From Asticcacaulis sp. AND118 (GTDB taxonomy: Bacteria > Pseudomonadota > Alphaproteobacteria > Caulobacterales > Caulobacteraceae), in the NCBI RefSeq assembly GCF_020535245.1, contig NZ_CP084910.1:2208501-2272500 (forward strand): a DNA stretch of 64,000 nt, read 5' to 3'. Positions 26,161 through 33,268 of this stretch are shown here, piece after piece. Both the position numbers and the translations under genes were made by a program. The notes beneath the pieces were generated by a model. That model was not told the DNA's origin. It ran no database searches and saw only the letters and a program-made list of their open reading frames with translations. The number at the start of each line of letters is the position of its first letter. The stretch's first letter is position 1.

Positions 26161-27678
26161 ATGACCAAGCACGAACGCGACATTTCCGCCGCCACGCCCT
26201 TCAAGAACCGCTACGGCAATTTCATCGGCGGCGAATGGCTGGAACCGGTCAACGGCCGCTACATGGACAATATCTCACCGGTCAACGGCCGGAAGCTGTG
26301 CGACGTGCCGCGCTCGGACGCGCAGGACATAGCGCGCGCGCTGGACGCCGCACATAAGGCCAAGGCCGCCTGGGGCCGGACCTCGGTCACCGAGCGCTCG
26401 AACATCCTGCTCAAGATCGCCGACCGCATCGAGGCCAATCTGGCGACCATCGCCGAGGCCGAAACCTGGGATAACGGCAAGCCACTGCGCGAAACCACCG
26501 CCGCCGACATCCCGCTGGCCATCGACCATTTCCGCTACTTCGCCGGCTGCATCCGCGCGCAGGAAGGCTCGATCGGTGAACTGGATCACGACACGGTCGC
26601 CTATCACTTTCATGAGCCGCTGGGTGTGGTGGGTCAGATCATCCCGTGGAACTTCCCCATCCTGATGGCGGCGTGGAAGCTGGCCCCGGCGCTGGCCGCC
26701 GGCAATTGTATCGTGCTGAAACCCGCCGAACAGACCCCGGCCTCGATCCTCGTCGTCGCCGAACTGATCGCCGACCTGCTGCCGCCGGGCGTGCTCAACA
26801 TCGTCAACGGCACCGGCATCGAAGCCGGCGCGCCGCTGGCCAAGAGCGACCGCATCGCCAAGATCGCCTTCACCGGCTCGACCGCCGTCGGTAAGGAGAT
26901 CATGCGTTCCGCCGCCGACAACCTGACCAACATCACGCTGGAACTGGGCGGCAAGTCGCCCAACGTCTTCTTCGCCGATGTGATGGACGAAGACGACGCC
27001 TTTCTCGACAAGGCGCTGGAAGGCTTCGCCTTCTTCGCCCTCAATCAGGGTGAGGTCTGCACCTGCCCGTCGCGGGCGCTGGTCCACGAGTCGATCTACG
27101 ACGCCTTTATGGAAAAGGCGATCAAGCGCGTCGAGGCCATCACTCAGGGCGATCCGCTGAACATGGGCACGATGATCGGCGCGCAGGCCTCGCTGGAGCA
27201 GTACGAGAAGATTCAGCGCTATCTCGACATCGGCAAGTCGGAAGGCGCGAAGGTGCTGACCGGCGGCGAGGCCAACCGCCTCTCCGGCGACCTGAAGGAC
27301 GGCTTCTACATCAAGCCGACCATTTTCGAAGGCCACAACAGGATGCGCGTCTTCCAGGAGGAGATCTTCGGCCCGGTCGTCTCGGTGACCACATTCAAGA
27401 CGGTGGAAGAGGCCATCGAAATCGCCAATGATACGGTCTACGGCCTCGGCGCCGGGGTGTGGAGCCGCGATATGAACACGGCCTACCGCGCCGGGCGCGG
27501 CATCGAGGCGGGGCGTGTGTGGACCAACTGCTATCACGCCTATCCGGCCCATGCGGCCTTCGGCGGGTACAAGCAGTCGGGCATAGGCCGCGAAACGCAC
27601 AAGATGATGCTGGACCATTATCAGCAGACAAAGAACATCCTCGTTTCGTACCAACCGTCGAAGCTCGGCTTCTTCTGA
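26161..27678 (+). CDS. NAD-dependent aldehyde dehydrogenase (acetaldehyde/ExaC type)
   Basis: 505 residues of the ALDH superfamily, which oxidise aldehydes to acids. Motifs: [36 protein letters not shown] (cofactor), [25 protein letters not shown] (general base Glu), [11 protein letters not shown] (catalytic Cys), and the C-terminal [12 protein letters not shown]. Homologs of this length next to AcoR-like regulators are commonly acetaldehyde dehydrogenases of ethanol or acetoin use. The divergent AcoR-like gene and its paired operators support induction by an aldehyde or alcohol. Followed by an intrinsic terminator. Confidence 0.93.
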   Translation: MTKHERDISAATPFKNRYGNFIGGEWLEPVNGRYMDNISPVNGRKLCDVPRSDAQDIARALDAAHKAKAAWGRTSVTERSNILLKIADRIEANLATIAEAETWDNGKPLRETTAADIPLAIDHFRYFAGCIRAQEGSIGELDHDTVAYHFHEPLGVVGQIIPWNFPILMAAWKLAPALAAGNCIVLKPAEQTPASILVVAELIADLLPPGVLNIVNGTGIEAGAPLAKSDRIAKIAFTGSTAVGKEIMRSAADNLTNITLELGGKSPNVFFADVMDEDDAFLDKALEGFAFFALNQGEVCTCPSRALVHESIYDAFMEKAIKRVEAITQGDPLNMGTMIGAQASLEQYEKIQRYLDIGKSEGAKVLTGGEANRLSGDLKDGFYIKPTIFEGHNRMRVFQEEIFGPVVSVTTFKTVEEAIEIANDTVYGLGAGVWSRDMNTAYRAGRGIEAGRVWTNCYHAYPAHAAFGGYKQSGIGRETHKMMLDHYQQTKNILVSYQPSKLGFF

Positions 27679-27724
27679 TCCTCCCCCCGTGGCGCGTCCC
27701 TGCAAAAAAGCGCTGCGGACCGGT

Positions 27725-27757
27725 GCGGCGGCCTCCCCTGCCGCCGCGCCATTTTTT
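27725..27757 (+). terminator. Intrinsic terminator after the aldehyde dehydrogenase gene
   Basis: GCGGCGGC (27725-27732) pairs with GCCGCCGC (27740-27747) around a seven-base loop; a run of T follows at 27752-27757. Confidence 0.82.
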
Positions 27758-27802
27758 ACATTCCCCTCTTTCCCCGCGCGCCCTAACTCCCTATATTGGA
27801 AA

Positions 27803-28120
27803 CGTTCTCTTGGGAACTATGGGGATAAACGCCCACGTAATAAGCGGACTGGACCCGGGTGCGATTCCCGGCGGCTCCACCATTTCCCTCCGTTCGCGGA
27901 GCTTATATGGGGCCGATCAGCATCGACAGACGTGTAAAGGTGTAGCCTTCCCTCAGTGTGAGCCTCTGTGATCGGCTCAAACCTATAGTTGCGAACGATA
28001 ACTTCGCTTCGGATCAAGCTCTTGCTGCGTAATGCGGCGGATCTAATCCACCTTAAGTCCTAGGGATTAAGCTCCCTAGGCGGGGCCCGGCGAGGGCCTG
28101 GCAACAGAACCTCGCCACTT
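27803..28120 (+). ncRNA. ssrA: Two-piece transfer-messenger RNA (tmRNA)
   Basis: tmRNA rescues stalled ribosomes and tags the nascent chain for ClpXP. The gene is circularly permuted, as in other alphaproteobacteria. The acceptor piece comes first and ends in a T-arm (CCGGGTGCGATTCCCGG) and GGCTCCACCA at 27882. A 26-base spacer with a CTCCG-TTCG-CGGAG hairpin is cut out. The coding piece starts with GGGGCCGATC at 27909, whose first six bases can pair with GGCTCC. The tag reading frame is 27992-28033: ANDNFASDQALAA then TAA. The 5' end (a TATATT box at 27792-27797 precedes it) and the 3' end (near hairpin 28089-28116) are estimates. sspB lies downstream. Confidence 0.95.
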
Positions 28121-28153
28121 CCTCCCAGATTTGAAGCAGGCCCTCGCTTTTTT
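28090..28153 (+). terminator. Terminator of tmRNA, first unit of a tandem array
   Basis: GCGAGGGCCTG (28090-28100) pairs perfectly with CAGGCCCTCGC (28137-28147), followed by six T. A competing hairpin GGCGAGG/CCTCGCC (28089-28095 with 28110-28116) lies inside the loop region, so processing and termination may be alternative folds. Confidence 0.75.
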
Positions 28154-28340
28154 GAGAGCTTGGGGGCCTGGCAACAGAACCTCGCCACTTCCTCCCGGAT
28201 TTGAAGCAGGCCCTCGCTTTTTTAAGAGCTTGAGGGGCCTGGCAACAGAACCTCGCCACTTCCTCCCAGATTTGAAGAAGGCCCTCGCTTTTTTTGAGAG
28301 CTTGGGGGCCTGGCAACAGAACCTCGCCACTTTCTCCCCC
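28094..28340 (+). repeat. Tandem array of 70-71 bp units at the tmRNA 3' end
   Basis: The unit starts GGGCCTGGCAACAGAACCTC and ends in GGCCCTCGCTTTTTT plus AGAGCTTG. Copies begin at 28094, 28164, 28235 and 28306; three are complete and the fourth stops at about 28340. Units differ by only a few bases. Each repeats part of the tmRNA 3' hairpin and a T-run. There are no unique spacers, so it is not a CRISPR array, and the open frame across it encodes only the repeated peptide. Confidence 0.92.
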
Positions 28341-28461
28341 ATCCTCACCATCACAAGTCGGGGAAATGTCCCGACTGCGGGCATTTTGCTGTTTTGTTTC
28401 AGCCGCACCATGCTAAGTCTTGGGCGAGTCAAACACCCCAACAGCAGGTATCCCGCCCGAC

Positions 28462-28980
28462 ATGACCGATACGCCGTCCGTCATCGACCATATGGACTAC
28501 GCCACCCTGACCCAGAATGCGCTGCGCGGCGTCATCCGCGACGCGCTGGTCAAGGCGTCCCACCCGCAGGGCCTGCCTGGAGATCACCACTTCTACGTCA
28601 CCTTCCTGACGCGCGCCGAAGGGGTGACCCTCCCCGACGACCTGCTCAAGCGTTATCCGCGCGACATCACCATCGTGCTCCAGCATCAGTACCGCGAACT
28701 GAAGGTCGACGGCGACCGCGTCAGCGTGACCCTCAGCTTCGGGGGCGTGCCCAAGGTGCTGCGCTTCCCGCTGTCGGCCATCACGCGCTTCTATGACCCC
28801 AGCGTGCAGTTCATCCTCGAATTCGACGTCGAGGAACCGCTGGAAGCCAACGACGATTCGGGAGTCGACGCCGAAGCCCCACAGGTTGACGCGGTTGAAA
28901 CGCCCGATCCCGATCCGGACGCCCCGGCGCCGGACACGGGTCCGAAGGTCGTCTCGCTCGACCAGTTCCGCAAGAAATAG
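28462..28980 (+). CDS. sspB: ClpXP adaptor SspB, alphaproteobacterial type
   Basis: 172 residues. SspB tethers ssrA-tagged proteins to ClpXP. The substrate-binding domain shows YATLTQNALRGVIRDAL, LPGDHHFYVTFLT, LPDDLLKRYPRDITIVLQHQYRELKV, VTLSFGGVPKVLRFPLSAITRFYDPSVQFILEF. A long acidic, Pro-rich linker follows, then a C-terminal VVSLDQFRKK that fits the ClpX-docking tail. Start is ATG 28462; the frame is open upstream but atypical. It lies about 120 bases after the repeat array that ends ssrA, so tag and adaptor genes are neighbours. The tag's ANDNFA part is what SspB of this type is known to bind. Confidence 0.93.
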   Translation: MTDTPSVIDHMDYATLTQNALRGVIRDALVKASHPQGLPGDHHFYVTFLTRAEGVTLPDDLLKRYPRDITIVLQHQYRELKVDGDRVSVTLSFGGVPKVLRFPLSAITRFYDPSVQFILEFDVEEPLEANDDSGVDAEAPQVDAVETPDPDPDAPAPDTGPKVVSLDQFRKK

Positions 28981-29008
28981 CCGCCGCCTTCCCGCAGGGT
29001 TCCGCCGC

Positions 29009-31180
29009 ATGCCGAAACCGTCTGCCCGCCTGAAACTGACGCTGGCCGCCGCCCTTGCGGCGCTGAGCCTCGGTGTATCCGCCGTAGCCGCCACACCCGT
29101 GCCACCCGTCGAACCGCCCCCGGTGCAGACTCAGGTTCAGACTCAGTCGGCAACAACGCCGGTCGCCCCGCGTCAGCGTTCCGCGCCGCGCCGCGCGACG
29201 CCCGCGCTCGTACCTGTAACCGCCGTAGAGTCCACGACCACGAACCGCCCGGTCAGCCCGGAAGACATCGAATCCTTCACCGACGCCACCGTCTCGGCCC
29301 TGATGCAGCGCGACCACGTGCTGGGCGTCACCGTCGCCGTGGTGCAGAACGGCACCCCTCTGCTGATCAAGGGCTACGGTTACGACCGCCTGACGCCGCG
29401 CCGCCCGGTCGATGCGCAGTCCAGCCTCTTCCGCATCGGCTCGATCACCAAGACCTTCACCTGGATCGCCGTGCGTCAGGAGGTCGAGGCCGGGCGCATC
29501 AAGCTCGACGGCCCCGTCGTCGCCTATCTGCCCGAAGACATTTTCGGCAAGGACCGCCGTTTCAAGCCGGTGCGTATGCGCGACCTGATGGCCCATACGG
29601 GCGGTTTCGAGGACACGTCGCTGGGGCATCTGTTCCGTCTCGACGACGGGCGCATCGAATCGACCGACACCTATTTCCGCCGCCACGCGCCTCAGCGTCT
29701 GCGCGAGCCGGGCAGCTTCGCCACCTATTCCAATTACGGCGCGGCGTTGGCGGCACGAGCCGCGGCGCACACCGCCGAAGCGCAGGACGTGCCGACCCTG
29801 ATGGAGGCGCGCCTGTTCCGTCCGCTGGGGCTGACCTCGACCACCCTGCGCGAACCCTACGACCCCGCCCTGATCCACCCCAATGCCGCCGCCGAAGGCC
29901 TGCCCGCGCCTATGCCCGGAGGCCTGTCGGATCGCCTGTCGCAGGGCTTCGTCTGGGACGGCGCGACCTTCCGCCCGCAACCCTTCGACCACGCTTTGCC
30001 CATGGCCGGCGCGCTGGGCGCCTCGTCCACCGCCCCCGACATGGCGCGTTACATGTCGCTGCTGCTCGGCAACGGCCATTTCGACGGCGTAACCCTGTTC
30101 GGCCCGTCCTCGGCCCAGGCCTTCCGCTCGCCGCTGTTGACCATGCCCAAGGGTTACAACGGCTGGGCGTCGGGCTTCCGCATCGGGGAAACGGCGCAGG
30201 GCCTGAAAACCTACGGCCACAGCGGCGCGACCCTGTGGTTCAACGCCAATATGATCCTCGTGCCGGAGCTGGGGCTGGGCATCTTCATCGCCGCCAATAC
30301 CGAGACCGGCGACACCCTGACGCGCGCCTATCCGGAACTGCTGATCCGCCACGTCGAGGGCGTGGTGACCCCCGCCCCGCGCCAGCCGGCCCAGACCTAC
30401 GCCGCCGATCGCGCCTATTACGACTCGTTGCGCGGGGCCTATGTCTCGACGCGGCGCGCCTATGGCGGGCTGGAAGGCGCGGTGACCCGCCTGATCAACA
30501 CGGTCGATGTCGATGTCGATGCGCAGGGCCGCCTGATCGTCGCGGCGCCGGACGGAGCCTCGGCCTATGCCGCCACCGCCGCGCGCGGCTTCTTCATCCC
30601 GCAGGAGATCAATCCGCTGGGGCCGCAGATCGGCAATGACGGCCTGCATTTCCTTTTCAAGCCCGAAGGTGGGCGCGCCACGGCCTTCGAGACCAGCGCC
30701 AACATGGCGCGTTATGAGCGTGTCGGCTGGTTCCACCGCCCTTCGACCCTGTATTTCCTCACCGCCGTCATGCTGGGCTCGTGCGTGCTAGTGCTGATGG
30801 GGCTCAGCCGCGTCGGCCAGCGCGAGCACCCGACCGACCCGCAGGTGGCCGCGACGTGGATTTCCTACGCCACCGCCGCCGTGTGGATACTGGCCATCGC
30901 CCTGTTCAATAGCTGGCGTCAGGGCCTGACCGGCGACCCCAGCGCCCTGTTCACCCGCTGGCCCAGCGGCCAGTTGCAGATGGCCTCGTGGCTGGCGGTC
31001 ATGGCCTCTCTGGCGACATTGTTCCAACTGGGCAATCTGTACCGCGTTTACGAAGAGGCGCACTACCACGCCGACGGCTGGGCCCTGTGGCAGAAGGCGG
31101 CGCACACGGCGCTCAATATCGGCTGGCTGTCCTATGCGGTTTTGCTGATGGCCTGGGGTGCGTTGACGCCGTGGGGGTAA
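29009..31180 (+). CDS. Serine hydrolase of the beta-lactamase/PBP4* family with C-terminal membrane helices
   Basis: 723 residues. Signal peptide (LKLTLAAALAALSLGVSAVAA), a Pro/Thr/Gln-rich linker to about residue 85, then a class C beta-lactamase-like domain: SITK (Ser145, Lys148), YSN (Tyr240) and HSG (404-406). A beta-rich domain follows, and the last 150 residues contain about four to five hydrophobic helices. The catalytic domain should face the periplasm. It may be a peptidase or esterase acting on peptidoglycan peptides or small compounds; resistance to beta-lactams cannot be inferred. It follows sspB by 28 bases. Confidence 0.88.
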   Translation: MPKPSARLKLTLAAALAALSLGVSAVAATPVPPVEPPPVQTQVQTQSATTPVAPRQRSAPRRATPALVPVTAVESTTTNRPVSPEDIESFTDATVSALMQRDHVLGVTVAVVQNGTPLLIKGYGYDRLTPRRPVDAQSSLFRIGSITKTFTWIAVRQEVEAGRIKLDGPVVAYLPEDIFGKDRRFKPVRMRDLMAHTGGFEDTSLGHLFRLDDGRIESTDTYFRRHAPQRLREPGSFATYSNYGAALAARAAAHTAEAQDVPTLMEARLFRPLGLTSTTLREPYDPALIHPNAAAEGLPAPMPGGLSDRLSQGFVWDGATFRPQPFDHALPMAGALGASSTAPDMARYMSLLLGNGHFDGVTLFGPSSAQAFRSPLLTMPKGYNGWASGFRIGETAQGLKTYGHSGATLWFNANMILVPELGLGIFIAANTETGDTLTRAYPELLIRHVEGVVTPAPRQPAQTYAADRAYYDSLRGAYVSTRRAYGGLEGAVTRLINTVDVDVDAQGRLIVAAPDGASAYAATAARGFFIPQEINPLGPQIGNDGLHFLFKPEGGRATAFETSANMARYERVGWFHRPSTLYFLTAVMLGSCVLVLMGLSRVGQREHPTDPQVAATWISYATAAVWILAIALFNSWRQGLTGDPSALFTRWPSGQLQMASWLAVMASLATLFQLGNLYRVYEEAHYHADGWALWQKAAHTALNIGWLSYAVLLMAWGALTPWG

Positions 31181-31214
31181 AGAGTCTCTCCCCTGATTTC
31201 AGGGGAGGTGGGTT

Positions 31215-31568
31215 TCACCGTTTCAGCGCATAGACCCGGATGTGGATCTGCTCGCGTTCGCCCTCGAAGCGCTCGACCAGCAGTCGCGCTACCTGACTGT
31301 CGTCGTGAAAGACGAACCCCTTGATGGCGTCCAGCAAGGCCTTGGCCAGATTGTCGAGGTCCATCCACGGCGGATCGCCGACGTGCTCCATGCGGATTTC
31401 CACCGCATAGTCGCCCCAAGCCGGACGCGACCCGCGCCATTCCTTGCGGAAGAACTCATAGACCAGCGGCTTGTAATATTTGGCCTGCGTCGTCAGGCCA
31501 TCGATATAAAGCTCGATCCCCTCTTCCGTCTCCCGTGCGCGCACCTTGCCGAAGATCGTCCAGGTCAT
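31215..31568 (-). CDS. rusA: RusA-like Holliday junction resolvase
   Basis: 117 residues. The conserved RusA segment is DPPWMDLDNLAKALLDAIKGFVFHDDSQVARL, with acidic residues Asp70 and Asp72 plus Asp89/Asp90 in the positions of the RusA active site, and the N-terminal TIFGKVRAR strand. RusA cuts four-way DNA junctions and is usually phage-borne, but no phage genes surround it here. Its ATG (31568) overlaps the TGA of the upstream NDT-like gene by four bases, so the two are translationally coupled. Confidence 0.88.
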   Translation of the reverse strand: MTWTIFGKVRARETEEGIELYIDGLTTQAKYYKPLVYEFFRKEWRGSRPAWGDYAVEIRMEHVGDPPWMDLDNLAKALLDAIKGFVFHDDSQVARLLVERFEGEREQIHIRVYALKR

Positions 31569-32200
31569 GCGGGACGCCCATAGGCCTGTTCGATCCACAC
31601 GGCGGCCAGACGTTTGAAATCAAAAAAGGTCACTTCATTCGGCCCCAGACGGCTTTCATGGCAAAGCGCGGAAAAGCTGTCCATAAATTCGGCATATTCC
31701 GCCGCAATCACCCCACCGCCCGGCACCTCGGTCAGACGCCCCTCGGTGCGCAGCCAGACGGCGATCTGGGTAATCAAGGCGGCCGCGCCACCGTCATAGG
31801 TGCGTATATCCTGCCCCGCAATGTCGGAAAGGAACTTCTGATAGCGAAACGCCTTGGTATCGAGCACCAGAGCCGTCTTGGCCCTCTGTTTCCGCCCCCC
31901 GAAACTGTGCGCGCCGAGAAACAGCCCCAACTCGAACGGCATGTTGAAACGCGGCAGCGGAAAATCCGCATCGTGCTGCGGATCGCCATAAAGACCGGTG
32001 TAGGAAATATCATGGATGCCGAACCGGCACTCGGTGATCAGCCGGCAGATCTTGCCATAGCGGCTTTCGCCTGAATTGTCGGCCTCCAGTGCGCAGCGCG
32101 GCTCAAGGCCCGACCGCAGAACCGTATAGGTTATGGCCCAGAAACGAGCCTTGTAATCCGTGGAGAACGGACAGTTGATGAAGACGTCCGTTGCATTCAT
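31565..32200 (-). CDS. Predicted nucleoside deoxyribosyltransferase/TIR-like enzyme
   Basis: 211 residues with a conserved but, to my knowledge, uncharacterised family pattern: VFINCPFSTDYKARFWAI (first strand and loop), RCALEADNSGESRYGKICRLITECRFGIHDIS, FNMPFELGLFLGA, then TALVLDT and RYQKFLSDIAGQDIRTY. The D-x-S and ELG-x3-G motifs resemble nucleoside 2-deoxyribosyltransferases and TIR-like nucleotide hydrolases, so a nucleotide- or NAD-cleaving activity is a reasonable inference, not a fact. It lies between a 59-residue gene (9 bases upstream) and a coupled rusA (4-base overlap). The start ATG is at 32200. Confidence 0.72.
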   Translation of the reverse strand: MNATDVFINCPFSTDYKARFWAITYTVLRSGLEPRCALEADNSGESRYGKICRLITECRFGIHDISYTGLYGDPQHDADFPLPRFNMPFELGLFLGAHSFGGRKQRAKTALVLDTKAFRYQKFLSDIAGQDIRTYDGGAAALITQIAVWLRTEGRLTEVPGGGVIAAEYAEFMDSFSALCHESRLGPNEVTFFDFKRLAAVWIEQAYGRPA

Positions 32201-32209
32201 CCCGGCGTA

Positions 32210-32389
32210 TCAGTCCTTGGACTTCACCGCATCGGCCTGCGCCTGACGGACCGCCGCCACCGCCTTGCGCGCCTGAGCCAGGGTAATATTGTCCACCCGG
32301 CCTTTGGGGCGCAGAATCTTGATCCCTTCCTTGGTCACACCAAGATAGGTCTTGCGGGCATTGGAAAGATTATGCGCCGTATCTGCCAT
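32210..32389 (-). CDS. Small conserved-looking protein, first gene of the NDT-like/rusA cassette
   Basis: 59 residues, MADTAHNLSNARKTYLGVT..., ending VRQAQADAVKSKD. The middle reads GIKILRPKGRVDNITLAQARKAVAAV, a basic strand-turn followed by a helix. GAGG precedes the ATG (32389) at short distance. The frame is open back to the cyclophilin stop codon but offers no standard start there. It begins 54 bases after the cyclophilin gene and ends 9 bases before the NDT-like gene, so it is probably translated with them. It could be an antitoxin-like or DNA-binding partner; nothing proves this. Confidence 0.6.
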   Translation of the reverse strand: MADTAHNLSNARKTYLGVTKEGIKILRPKGRVDNITLAQARKAVAAVRQAQADAVKSKD

Positions 32390-32443
32390 GTCCTCAATAT
32401 CCGTCCGAAGCGCCTGAAAATCAAGATATGCGCGTAAATAAGC

Positions 32444-33268
32444 CTAACGCGCGGCCCTCACCGGCACCTCGATATCGCAGACCGAAAAGTCCGCGCCCTT
32501 TTCCGCGCGCTTCGTCTTCACCAGCGCCGCGAAGGCCGCGCCATCGGTGTTCATGATCTCCAGTTCTGGACGTTCGGGGGCCGGGATATCGGCCAGCACG
32601 CGCACCTTCGTCATGGCGTCGGGTGCGGCCGGCGGCTCGCCGACTGTCAAAGCCGCCAGCGCGTCGAAACCGGACACCACCCGCCCGACCACCGTATAGT
32701 CGCGATCGAGGCGCGGCACCGTATCGCGCATCAGATAAAGCTCGCTGTTGGCGGAGTTCTTCGGCTCGTCATCGCGGCCCATGCCGATCACGCCGCGGCA
32801 ATGCGTGCCCCACGCCCTGACCGCCCGGGGCAGGTCTTTGGGGGGCGGCATGTGCAGGTCGTTCATCGCCACATAGGGCACGGCGCCGATAAAGCCGGTC
32901 GTCGCCCCGGCGGGCTTCGCCACCACCGTATGTGGCACCGCCTCGGTCAGCTTGAAAACCGATTCCAGCGGCAGGTTGGGCAGGTCGCTCTTGCCGCCGT
33001 CGCGATTGTTGGGATTGCCGGTCTGAGCCACGAAGTGCGCGATGACGCGATGGAACAGCAGCCCGTCATAAAAGCCGCGCCGCGTCAGCACCTTAATGCG
33101 CTCGACACCCAGCGGAGCGATCTGCGGAGCCAGGGCTATGATCACGCGCCCCTGGCTCGTCTCCATAACCAACGTATTGTCGGCATCCAGCGGCTTCCAG
33201 TCTTGAGCCGTCGCTGCCGATGCCATCACCCCCAGCGCCACCGCGAATCCCGCCCCCCAAGCCTTCAT
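32444..33268 (-). CDS. Periplasmic cyclophilin-type peptidyl-prolyl isomerase
   Basis: About 274 residues with a signal peptide (MKAWGAGFAVALGVMASAATA). The cyclophilin domain is recognisable in TLVMETSQGRVIIALAPQIAP, RRGFYDGLLFHRVIAHFVAQTGNP (active-site Arg, Phe), and GVIGMGR...NSANSELYLM with a Trp-rich AWGTHC insertion. It should speed proline isomerisation in exported proteins. The ATG shares one base with the uvrD stop codon (TGATG), so the two are coupled. A GTG one codon upstream is an alternative start. Confidence 0.9.
   Translation of the reverse strand: MKAWGAGFAVALGVMASAATAQDWKPLDADNTLVMETSQGRVIIALAPQIAPLGVERIKVLTRRGFYDGLLFHRVIAHFVAQTGNPNNRDGGKSDLPNLPLESVFKLTEAVPHTVVAKPAGATTGFIGAVPYVAMNDLHMPPPKDLPRAVRAWGTHCRGVIGMGRDDEPKNSANSELYLMRDTVPRLDRDYTVVGRVVSGFDALAALTVGEPPAAPDAMTKVRVLADIPAPERPELEIMNTDGAAFAALVKTKRAEKGADFSVCDIEVPVRAAR

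Noticed and set aside
28053-28441. Minus-strand frames encoding repeated ALKK...RKWRGSVARP-type peptides
   Set aside because: They only translate the 70-71 bp tmRNA terminator array; the repeat is explained at RNA/DNA level.
28811-30736. Minus-strand open frame of 641 codons opposite the serine hydrolase
   Set aside because: The plus strand has SITK, YSN and HSG motifs and a signal peptide; the antisense frame has none.
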